Positions 18,949 through 26,914 of a stretch of DNA of 64,000 bases are shown one piece after another. The notes below the pieces were generated by a model, which saw only the letters and a program-made list of their open reading frames with translations, made no database searches and was not told the DNA's origin. This DNA is from Ectothiorhodospiraceae bacterium BW-2 (GTDB lineage Bacteria; Pseudomonadota; Gammaproteobacteria; Thiohalomonadales; Thiohalomonadaceae): assembly GCA_008375315.1 (NCBI GenBank), contig CP032507.1:3310071-3374070 (forward strand), written 5' to 3'. The translations under genes and the position numbers were made by a program. How positions within the stretch are numbered: position 1 is the stretch's first letter; each line of letters starts with the position of its first letter.

Positions 18949-20301
18949 TCAACTCTCCTGCTCTGGCAGCAGCCAAGCGACAGTGAGCCGACTATCGATC
19001 AAGTACTCCTGCGCCACCTGCTGCAACTGTTGAGGGGTAAGCGCTTGTAGCTGTTCGATATAGCTATCGGCGAGCTGCCAATTGAGCCCAACCGTCTCTA
19101 ACATCCCGATCTGCATCGCCTGATAAAAGAGCGAATCCTGCTCATAGACTTTAGAGGCGATGAGTTGCGTCTTAATTCGCTCTAGCTCTTCAGGCTTGAC
19201 CAGCTGCTGCTGTAGCTCGGCCACTTGGCGTTTTAGCGCCTGCTCTATTTTAGCCGGAGTGACCCCGTCAACCGGTACCCCCTCTAGCAGAAAGAGTGAG
19301 TCGTGACGGGCGTAGAGATCATAACCGGCACCGGCTGAGGCGGCCAGCGCCTCCCCCCTCACCAGATCGCGACTTAAACGGGCGCTATCGCCACCATCGA
19401 GCACATAGGCTAAAAGCTCTAGGGCGTAGCTCTTCCACGGCGCATCGCTAGTGCGCAGAACGGGCACTTGATAGCCCATCAGCACCAGCGGCACTTTAGC
19501 GGCAGCGCGGACGGTCAACCTACGCTCGCCATACTGAGGGGGCTCCTGTCGCTGTTTAACCGCCGTGAGTTGGCTGGGGGGAAGATTACCGAAATGGCGT
19601 TTAGCCAGCGCAAACACCGCCTCAGGCTCCACATCGCCAGCCACGACTAACGTCGCGTTATTGGGGGCGTACCAGCGCTGGTACCACTGCTGTAGATCGT
19701 CTAGCGTTAGCTGTTCCAGATCGCTCATCCAACCGATAATCGGTTGCCCATAGGGGTTATTGTTAAAGGCGGTAGCCATAAACTGCTCATAGGTGAGCGC
19801 CGTCGGTTTATCGTCGGTTCTCAGCCGCCGCTCTTCGATCACCACCTCTCGCTCGCGTTTAAAATCGTCCGCCTGCAGCCGCAGATTGCGCATCCTATCG
19901 GCCTCCAGCTCAAAGGCGATCTCTAGCCGACTACGCTCTAACTGCTGAAAGTAGGAGGTGTAGTCGCGACCGGTAAAAGCGTTCTCCTTACCGCCATTGT
20001 CGGCAATAATGCGCGAAAACTCACTACCGGGAACTTTGTCAGTCCCCTGAAACATCATGTGCTCTAACACATGGGAGATACCGGTCGCGCCGCTCGGCTC
20101 ATAGCTAGAGCCGATCTTATACCAAATTTGTGATACCACCACCGGCGCACGGCGATCTACTTTGACAACGATCTTCAGGCCGTTATCGAGCTGATATTGG
20201 TGCACGGTAGAGGGCGGCATTGGGGCCGCAGACAACGAGACACTAAACCACACTAGCAGTAGCTGGGCGGCTGTAGCGATCGAAATGGCGAATAGAGACA
20301 T
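18949..20301 (-). CDS. M16 family zinc metallopeptidase, catalytic subunit
   Basis: Secreted peptidase of 450 residues. An N-terminal signal sequence (about residues 1-25) is followed by the inverted zinc motif HVLEHMMFQGT (HxxEH) and the downstream zinc-ligand region EVVIEERRLRTDD, so the active site is complete. The periplasmic substrate is unknown; the family degrades peptides within an enclosed cavity. AAGGAG lies upstream of the ATG. It is divergent from ftsY and heads the minus-strand run M16-M16-rsmD-cbiX-PAS/EAL-purD. Confidence 0.93.
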   Translation of the reverse strand: MSLFAISIATAAQLLLVWFSVSLSAAPMPPSTVHQYQLDNGLKIVVKVDRRAPVVVSQIWYKIGSSYEPSGATGISHVLEHMMFQGTDKVPGSEFSRIIADNGGKENAFTGRDYTSYFQQLERSRLEIAFELEADRMRNLRLQADDFKREREVVIEERRLRTDDKPTALTYEQFMATAFNNNPYGQPIIGWMSDLEQLTLDDLQQWYQRWYAPNNATLVVAGDVEPEAVFALAKRHFGNLPPSQLTAVKQRQEPPQYGERRLTVRAAAKVPLVLMGYQVPVLRTSDAPWKSYALELLAYVLDGGDSARLSRDLVRGEALAASAGAGYDLYARHDSLFLLEGVPVDGVTPAKIEQALKRQVAELQQQLVKPEELERIKTQLIASKVYEQDSLFYQAMQIGMLETVGLNWQLADSYIEQLQALTPQQLQQVAQEYLIDSRLTVAWLLPEQES

Positions 20302-20457
20302 GTCGTGAGGGCTCCTTCATAATCAAATTTGACCAATTTTGCCCTGTTAGTGTGCCATCGGCTACCATTTTTTCAAGCCTTCCCCCCTTAATTGCACAAA
20401 GTGGTACGATATGGGCCTAACCTTTGTAACTGCCTCAACCCTATAAGGAGCGAATTT

Positions 20458-21456
20458 ATGTTTGGCTTTGGCAAAAAAAGAGCCGCCGTTAGCGATGATG
20501 TAATCCCCACCGAACCGCCGGCAACAGAGAAGAGTCACGGTCTTCTAGGGCGGCTCAAACAGGGGCTCAAAAAGACCGGAGAGATTTTAAACAGCGATGT
20601 TCGCGATCTGGTTAAACTGAAGCGGGAGATCGATGATGAGCTGATAGAGGAGCTGGAGACGCAGCTTCTTAGCGCCGATCTCGGCATTGAAGCGACCGCA
20701 GAGATTATCGATACCCTATCGCAGCAGGTCTCACGCAAGGAACTGAAAGATGGTGAAGCGCTCTTCAGTGCCATGAAGCAGTCGATGAAGCAGCAGCTAC
20801 AGCGAGTCGAGGCTCCTCTGGTGATCGACACCCACAAGCGGCCCTATGTCATTCTAGTCGTTGGCGTTAACGGTGCCGGCAAGACCACCACGATCGGCAA
20901 ATTGGCCAAACACCTGCAGCAGCAGGGCAAGCGGGTACTCTTAGCTGCCGGCGATACCTTTCGCGCCGCCGCCGTAGAGCAGCTTCAGATATGGGGCGAG
21001 CGTAACGATATCGAAGTCGTCGCTCAAAAGGGGGGTGCCGACTCCGCCTCGGTCATTTTTGATGCCATAAGCGCCGGCAGAGCTAGAGAGGTCGATGTGG
21101 TGATTGCCGACACCGCCGGCAGACTCCATACCCAATCTGGTTTAATGGATGAGCTAACGAAGGTGAGGCGGGTGAGCGGTAAACTCGACGCCACCGCTCC
21201 GCATGAGGTACTGTTGGTGCTAGATGCCGGTATTGGCCAAAATGGGGTCAAACAGGCTGAACAGTTTGACCGTGCGGTAGGGGTGACCGGTATTGTCTTA
21301 ACCAAACTTGATGGCACCGCTAAGGGGGGAGTCATTTTCGCTATCGCTAATAAACTCCGTATTCCGATCCGCTTTATCGGGGTGGGGGAGCAAATTGACG
21401 ATCTGCGGCCATTTAACGCTGCCGACTTTATCGCTGCGCTGTTTGATGAGTCGTAA
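20458..21456 (+). CDS. ftsY: signal recognition particle receptor FtsY
   Basis: SRP-receptor GTPase that docks ribosome-nascent chain complexes at the inner membrane. NG domain motifs: GVNGAGKTTTIGKLA (P-loop), DTFRAAAVEQL, DTAGRLHTQSGLMDEL and TKLDGTAKGG. The acidic N-terminal A region is short here. The ATG at 20458 (MFGFGKKR) follows AAGGAG, whereas the longer frame from 20392 lacks such a site, giving 332 residues. ftsE and ftsX, which often follow ftsY, are absent; a convergent HMA gene follows instead. Confidence 0.96.
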   Translation: MFGFGKKRAAVSDDVIPTEPPATEKSHGLLGRLKQGLKKTGEILNSDVRDLVKLKREIDDELIEELETQLLSADLGIEATAEIIDTLSQQVSRKELKDGEALFSAMKQSMKQQLQRVEAPLVIDTHKRPYVILVVGVNGAGKTTTIGKLAKHLQQQGKRVLLAAGDTFRAAAVEQLQIWGERNDIEVVAQKGGADSASVIFDAISAGRAREVDVVIADTAGRLHTQSGLMDELTKVRRVSGKLDATAPHEVLLVLDAGIGQNGVKQAEQFDRAVGVTGIVLTKLDGTAKGGVIFAIANKLRIPIRFIGVGEQIDDLRPFNAADFIAALFDES

Positions 21457-21457
21457 A

Positions 21458-21485
21458 TAGCCCCCAGGGCCTCTAGGGGGGGCTA
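21458..21485. terminator. hairpin between convergent ftsY and HMA gene
   Basis: TAGCCCCC and GGGGGCTA form an 8 bp stem straddling a 12-base loop just after the ftsY stop. There is no T-run on the plus side, so it could be a weak bidirectional terminator or only an mRNA 3' structure. Confidence 0.4.
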
Positions 21486-21494
21486 AACGATAAA

Positions 21495-21770
21495 CTACTG
21501 GTTAATACGCCCAACCGCACAGCTCACAAACGATTTGGCCTTCGCCCCGACCGAACTTAAACCGTGCAGCGTATCGACTTCGGGATAGCCCATCGCTGCA
21601 AGCGCCTCGCAATAGCGCTGGCGATCCTCGTTTTGCCCCTCAATCGCAACGACCCCCTCTTCAATGTTAACAGTCACCCCCTCAACGCCCTCTAGGGCAC
21701 CCATTTTGGTCACAATGGTATTGGCGCAGCCGCCACACTTAATGTTCTCTACTGCAATGGTTACATTCAT
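21495..21770 (-). CDS. heavy-metal-associated (HMA) domain protein
   Basis: Small cytoplasmic metal-binding protein (91 residues). The N-terminal ferredoxin-like HMA fold carries the metal-binding pair in ENIKCGGCANTI (Cys12 and Cys15), as in copper chaperones and P-type ATPase N-termini. A 20-residue tail with one extra Cys follows. The ATG at 21770 is preferred to a GTG nine bases upstream because AGAGGTG is then well spaced. No copper ATPase or regulator is nearby, so the partner and the metal are unknown. Confidence 0.8.
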   Translation of the reverse strand: MNVTIAVENIKCGGCANTIVTKMGALEGVEGVTVNIEEGVVAIEGQNEDRQRYCEALAAMGYPEVDTLHGLSSVGAKAKSFVSCAVGRINQ

Positions 21771-21932
21771 CTCTCTCACCTCTTCTGTTTCAGAACGCTA
21801 GACTCTAACGGTCTTGTAGAGGCTATGTCAATTAGCACTCAGCGGCAACACAATTTTCATCACGGATTAATTAACCTGTCACATTTTTACGGCACTATGC
21901 CGACTAATTTGTACTACACCTAGGAGTCAACC

Positions 21933-22538
21933 ATGCCTAAATCCCCCTTCGCCATTACCCTGTTAACCTCTTCAATTGTGCTATCGTTAGGGGTCGCCCT
22001 CTCAGGCTGTAGCGCTACGGCCGAACAGAGCTCGCCTGCCCCTGTGAGCACAAGCAAGCCGATGACGGCCCCAAAGAGCGAAGCGCCGGCCATGATCATG
22101 GAGGTCTATGAGATCCACCATGAAGGTCGAATTAATCTCTTCTACGATAAGGCGCTCTACCATGAGTTTGCCCAGTTACATGAGACCCCCTTTCGCCTAA
22201 CCCGTATCGGTGCTGGCCCTAACGGGGAGACGGTAGTCTTCGGTCTCACGGACAAAGATAAGAAAAAACCAGACAATGTTGACCTAGTCAAGCTGTTTGA
22301 TGGCAAAATGGCAGCGCCCGCCGACTTTTATGGCGAGATGCGGATGCATGGTCGCATCTATGTATTTGATAACTATGAAGATATGAAGCAAGTCAGGCAG
22401 GTTGGTGAGCCGAGCTACTTCTACTCTGAAATCGGCTCCGGCCCTAACGGCGAGACGGTCAAATATGTGCTTAACAGCAGCAACAACAAAAAGCGTCCCG
22501 ATGCGCTAATTGCCAAATTCAAAGCGCATAACCGCTAG
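21933..22538 (+). CDS. lipoprotein with two copies of a GPNGETV-type repeat domain
   Basis: Not assigned to a known family. A lipoprotein signal with lipobox ALSGC (Cys26) is followed by a Ser/Thr/Pro-rich linker and then two homologous units of about 50-60 residues. Unit 1 (about 60-120) and unit 2 (about 130-195) share GRI-x-(L/V)-F, an IG(A/S)GPNGETV core, and a KKxPD end. The residue after the lipid Cys is Ser, favouring outer-membrane sorting. A strong terminator follows at 22663, so it appears monocistronic. The function is unknown; the tandem units suggest ligand binding or a structural role. Confidence 0.75.
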   Translation: MPKSPFAITLLTSSIVLSLGVALSGCSATAEQSSPAPVSTSKPMTAPKSEAPAMIMEVYEIHHEGRINLFYDKALYHEFAQLHETPFRLTRIGAGPNGETVVFGLTDKDKKKPDNVDLVKLFDGKMAAPADFYGEMRMHGRIYVFDNYEDMKQVRQVGEPSYFYSEIGSGPNGETVKYVLNSSNNKKRPDALIAKFKAHNR

Positions 22539-22662
22539 AGCGCCTTACCCTCCTCTCACTCTTACTCTCACTGGCAGCCTCGGGGGCTATCGTTTGTATG
22601 TCGATAACCATCAATCTGCCCGCTCCGTTTTGCTCTTCTCCTCTCTCAAACATGACGAGTCG

Positions 22663-22695
22663 TGCCCGCACCCTAGCTTGGTGCGGGCATTTTTT
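22663..22695 (+). terminator. Rho-independent terminator after the two-repeat lipoprotein gene
   Basis: TGCCCGCACC and GGTGCGGGCA form a perfect 10 bp GC-rich stem around a 7-base loop, followed by TTTTTT. It ends 26 bases before the next ATG. Confidence 0.92.
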
Positions 22696-22720
22696 CACGC
22701 TCAATCGACCCTAAGCGATC

Positions 22721-24448
22721 ATGCAACTCCCTAACGAGCTGACGATTCTGTTTCAGCCTATCGTCATGATCCATCAACAGACAATTCTTGGCTATGAGGC
22801 TTTTATTCGGGGTCCGGCCAACTCGCCCTATATTAATCCACAACTGCTATTTGAACAGGCACAACACCAAGGACGCGAGGCGGTTATCGATCTGGAGATC
22901 TACTGCCACCTTCAGGTCATTAAGCAGTTTGTTAGCCTAGAGTTGCCAGGAAAACTCTTTCTCAACAGTACCCTGTTTCACCACAACCCCCTCTACCACT
23001 ATACCGCTGCCGATATTGTCGATATCGCCGCCGGTAGCGGCCTTCATCGCGAAAAGTTGGTCGTTGAGCTTAAAGTAAATGGCGATTTTAACGCTAGTGA
23101 CACCGAACACCAAATTGCGCTCTGTCACCAAAGTGGTATTCAGCTATCGCTCTATCAGCAGGCCTACATTGATAAGTTGACCGCTTATCAGGGCGAGATG
23201 CCCGACTATATTAAATTTAATCGCCATCTGATTAACGATATCGCCGCCTCACCCGAGCGACAACAGCTACTACAGCAGAGCATCACCCACTGGGAGGTGC
23301 AGGGAGCCCCCCTAATCGCCGAGGGCGTTGAGTCGCGTGACGACTTTCGCTACATCGCCAACAGCGGTATCGCCGCCGCTCAGGGCTACTACTTCAGTCG
23401 TCCCTCAGCCTCCCCACCTCGTGCCCTAAAGTTAGAGCTCTTCTGCACTAGCGAGGTCGAAATCAACCGCTCACAAGCGACACTATTAAATGAGACGGTG
23501 GCTATTTTAAGCACTCCAACCCCCTCAGTCCCCCCCGATACGCTCCTCAACGAAGTAGAGCAGCTATTCCGTCACCATCAGACGCTCCAATCGATTCCGG
23601 TGGTCACCGACACAGGTCAACCGCTAGGGTTAGTGCGGCGCCAGCACCTCTACTCACTCTTTGCGCTACAGTATGGCCGTTCGCTCTACGCTAAAAATCG
23701 GGTCACCACACTGATCGATGAGGATACGGTCACGCTCGATGCCCATACCCCCATTACTGAGGCCAGTAGCAAAATTACCGCAGTGATGCAGCAGCAGGTC
23801 GAGAGCGATTTTATCATTACGGAACGGGGGCGCTATCTTGGTATCGGCAAGGTGATTGAGCTGCTACGGCGAATTACCGAGCTACAGGTACGCAACGCCC
23901 ACTATGCTAATCCGTTGACCCTGCTGCCCGGCAATGTCCCGATCTATGAACACTTTGAGGGCTGTGTTCGCGACGGTATGACCTTTGTTGTCGCCTACTG
24001 CGATCTCGATCACTTTAAACCGTTTAACGATATCTACGGTTACAGCCAAGGCGATGGCGTCATTCGCAAAGTGGCCGAGATTCTGCTCGAACATAGCGGT
24101 TCGGCCACTGACTTTGTCGGCCATGTGGGGGGAGATGATTTTATTATTATCTTTCGTAGTATCGACTGGAAGCGCCGCTGCCATAAAATCTTAGAGCGTT
24201 TCGCCGCTAGCGTCGCCGAGTTCTACGCTAGCGATGACTATCAGCGTGGCGGTTTTTACGCCAAAAGTCGCCAAGGAGAGATGACCTTCTACCACCTGCT
24301 TAGCCTCTCTATCGGCGCAGTCGAGATCAACCCCCACCCCGAAATGACCCACCACGATATCTCAACGCTAACGACTGAGGCCAAAAAGGGGGCTAAAGCA
24401 ATAGCGGGTAACTCGCTCTATGTCCGTACCTATACTAAGGCGTCGTAA
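22721..24448 (+). CDS. EAL(degenerate)-CBS-GGDEF signalling protein
   Basis: Order: EAL-like domain (about residues 5-240), CBS pair (about 255-385), GGDEF domain (about 400-575). The EAL part reads GYEAFIRGP instead of EALLR, lacks the DDFG motif, and has IKFNRHL instead of KIDxxF; only AEGVES remains, so phosphodiesterase activity is unlikely. The GGDEF core is VGGDDFIII with CDLDHFKPFNDIYG intact, compatible with a cyclase (GGDDF variant), and no RxxD inhibitory site is seen. CBS domains usually sense adenine nucleotides. The stop codon abuts the next ATG with no gap. The ATG at 22721 has no clear ribosome binding site. Confidence 0.88.
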   Translation: MQLPNELTILFQPIVMIHQQTILGYEAFIRGPANSPYINPQLLFEQAQHQGREAVIDLEIYCHLQVIKQFVSLELPGKLFLNSTLFHHNPLYHYTAADIVDIAAGSGLHREKLVVELKVNGDFNASDTEHQIALCHQSGIQLSLYQQAYIDKLTAYQGEMPDYIKFNRHLINDIAASPERQQLLQQSITHWEVQGAPLIAEGVESRDDFRYIANSGIAAAQGYYFSRPSASPPRALKLELFCTSEVEINRSQATLLNETVAILSTPTPSVPPDTLLNEVEQLFRHHQTLQSIPVVTDTGQPLGLVRRQHLYSLFALQYGRSLYAKNRVTTLIDEDTVTLDAHTPITEASSKITAVMQQQVESDFIITERGRYLGIGKVIELLRRITELQVRNAHYANPLTLLPGNVPIYEHFEGCVRDGMTFVVAYCDLDHFKPFNDIYGYSQGDGVIRKVAEILLEHSGSATDFVGHVGGDDFIIIFRSIDWKRRCHKILERFAASVAEFYASDDYQRGGFYAKSRQGEMTFYHLLSLSIGAVEINPHPEMTHHDISTLTTEAKKGAKAIAGNSLYVRTYTKAS

Positions 24449-26824
24449 ATGCTTGATCGACTCCTGCGCCTCTACTGGACGGTAAAACGCAAAACTCGCC
24501 TAGTACGATTTTTTAACGGGTTAAACTATTTAGGCCGTCCTGGTAAGGTCTTCTTTCCAGTCGAACTCATTGACCAGGGGCTAGAGCTAATTCTGTCGGG
24601 GCTAAATAACACCCTCGCCATACAGTGCAATCTCGATTGGGTCTGGCCTTGGTGGGTCGAACAGCAGCAGAATCCGGCCAAGGAGTCGTTTATCCCCACT
24701 GGGATCAATCTGGTCACCACCAACTTATCGCAACGCAACTGGTGCTCTATCGGCGTCTATGGTAGCTGCCACGAAAGCATGGTCGATCCGGTCGGGATGT
24801 TAACCCTCCACCCCTTTGGCTGGTCGCTGCTCCCCTATCTTCGCCTAGAGCAGCAGCTCTACCTGCCACCGACACTCTCTCAGGCGGTCAGACAGTCGCT
24901 GCTGCATGAGGATCTGCCGGTTATTATCACCCACTACCCTATCGACAACTCCCCCTTACAGTGGCAGACCACCCTTCGAGCGCTCGAAATCGACGGCGAG
25001 GAGCTCATTGAGATGACCCAACAGTGCCATAATCGCGGTACCACCCCCCTCACCATTACCCTCGGCTTCTCTATTCGCCCCTATAATGCCCTCACGGTGG
25101 GTCACATTCATAGCATCGGCTATAAAAAGCGCCTCTGGCGAGTCAATGGCCATGCGGCGGTGCTCTTTTTGAGCGAACCTAATCGCCACTCAGTCTCTGG
25201 ACGACAGGGGGGCGATCCGATCTACTACCCGACTCCCCAGAGCTATCCGCGCCACGCCTCCCGCTCTGGGATTGCCGCCGGTATCTCGGAGTACGATCTG
25301 AGCTTAAATGGCGGCGAGAGAGTTGAGATTACCGCCCTAGGGATGGTGCATAAACGGAGTCGCCGCGCTAATAATCAGTTTCGTAATCTCCATCTCGATA
25401 GCCTCAAGCGGGCACGAGAGCGCGATCTGGCGCTACGACAGCAGTGGCGCGAACGAGGTATGATGCTACAGCTACCAGACGCTAGCTGGCAGCGGCTCTT
25501 TTATGCGCTAAAAAACCATCTACCGGTCTTCGATGATGGCAGCCACTTCTCCCCCGGTACCTTCTTCTACCATAGCCACTGGTTTCGCGATAGCAGCTTT
25601 ATCGCCACCGCCTTCGACTGCCTAGGTTTAGGTGAGGTGGTAGAACCCAAATTTACCGACTACCTGCGCCGCCAGACCCCCTCCGGCTTCTTTCGCAGCC
25701 AAAATGGGGAGTGGGATAGTAATGGTCAGGCGATGGTGGCGATGGTAAACCACTGCCGCCGCTACGGAAAAACAGCCCTATTAACCCGACTACTGCCCGC
25801 GCTCCTAAAGGGTGCCCGCTGGATAGAGAGGATGCGCCTACCGCTACAGGAGGGGAGCGCTAAACCGCCCCACGCCGGACTGCTGCCGGCCGGCTTTTCG
25901 GCGGAGCACTTCGGCCCGAACGATCACTACTATTGGGATAACTTCTGGTCGCTCGCCGGATTAGAGGCAGTCGTCTGGGCGACCACAACGCTTAACCACC
26001 CGAAACGCCGCCACTATGAGCAGCTACTGAGTGAGTACCGCAGCGTGGTCGAGGCCTCCATGCAGCTCTCTCTTCAGCGAACGATGGGGGGGGTACTCCC
26101 CTGCTCCCCCTATCGGCGTATCGACTCTGCCGCCATCGGTAACCTAGTCGCCATCTCACCCTTAGGGCTCTTTCCTCCCGATAGCGATTGGGTCGGTGCC
26201 ACGACCGACTATCTGTGGCAAAACAACCTCAGTCAGGGGCTGTTTTACCAAAAAATTATCCATACCGGCCTCAATGTCTATCTCTCGGTACAGCTAGCTA
26301 GAGTGATGCTGCTACGACAGGATTGGCGTTGGTTGGAGATAATGGCCGCCATTCAGAGCCACGCCTCGCCACTCTACACTTGGCCTGAAGCGATCCACCC
26401 GGCCACTGGCGGAGGCTGCATGGGCGATGGTGACCACGGCTGGGCCACGGCCGATGTGCTAATGCTGCTGCGAACGGCGCTAGTGACAGAGGAGCAGCAG
26501 CAGTTGTGGCTGGCGATCGGCGTTCCCATCGGTTGGTATGGGGAGGGGATGAGGCTCTCGCTAAACCACGCCCCGACCCAAGCCGGCTGGCTCGATTTTG
26601 CCATTGAGCAGCACGAAAAAGAGCGCGTTAAAGTGAGTTGGAAGCTAACCCCCCACCCCCTAGCCACCCCCATGCCGCTGCTCCTCCATCTACCACGATA
26701 CCTTAGCGCCACCGAAGGGCTCACCCTAGGTGAGAGCTTCGATCCTAACTATCAGCGACTGCAACTGCCCTCTCCTGAAGGGAGTCTCTATTTACAGGCC
26801 GATGAGGACAAAAAGAGCCATTAA
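24449..26824 (+). CDS. six-hairpin glycosidase-like protein
   Basis: 791-residue cytoplasmic protein without a signal peptide. The C-terminal two thirds resemble an (alpha/alpha)6 toroid of the kind in glycogen-debranching and GH15/GH63-like enzymes: HSHWFRDSSFIATAF, NGEWDSNGQAMVAM, DHYYWDNFWSLAGLE and a late DGDHGWATADVLMLLR. Acidic residues in these stretches are candidate catalytic groups. The N-terminal part looks like a beta-rich domain. No specific glycoside family can be named. It begins on the base after the EAL-CBS-GGDEF stop and precedes a glycosyltransferase, which suggests a glycan-related role. Confidence 0.65.
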   Translation: MLDRLLRLYWTVKRKTRLVRFFNGLNYLGRPGKVFFPVELIDQGLELILSGLNNTLAIQCNLDWVWPWWVEQQQNPAKESFIPTGINLVTTNLSQRNWCSIGVYGSCHESMVDPVGMLTLHPFGWSLLPYLRLEQQLYLPPTLSQAVRQSLLHEDLPVIITHYPIDNSPLQWQTTLRALEIDGEELIEMTQQCHNRGTTPLTITLGFSIRPYNALTVGHIHSIGYKKRLWRVNGHAAVLFLSEPNRHSVSGRQGGDPIYYPTPQSYPRHASRSGIAAGISEYDLSLNGGERVEITALGMVHKRSRRANNQFRNLHLDSLKRARERDLALRQQWRERGMMLQLPDASWQRLFYALKNHLPVFDDGSHFSPGTFFYHSHWFRDSSFIATAFDCLGLGEVVEPKFTDYLRRQTPSGFFRSQNGEWDSNGQAMVAMVNHCRRYGKTALLTRLLPALLKGARWIERMRLPLQEGSAKPPHAGLLPAGFSAEHFGPNDHYYWDNFWSLAGLEAVVWATTTLNHPKRRHYEQLLSEYRSVVEASMQLSLQRTMGGVLPCSPYRRIDSAAIGNLVAISPLGLFPPDSDWVGATTDYLWQNNLSQGLFYQKIIHTGLNVYLSVQLARVMLLRQDWRWLEIMAAIQSHASPLYTWPEAIHPATGGGCMGDGDHGWATADVLMLLRTALVTEEQQQLWLAIGVPIGWYGEGMRLSLNHAPTQAGWLDFAIEQHEKERVKVSWKLTPHPLATPMPLLLHLPRYLSATEGLTLGESFDPNYQRLQLPSPEGSLYLQADEDKKSH

Positions 26825-26914
26825 CAGGCTTCACACAATATTCAATCCCATTTAATAGAGTTGTCACTCTCTGACAGCACAATAGCGCTCATCTATTTAA
26901 CCCGTAGTAGTACC

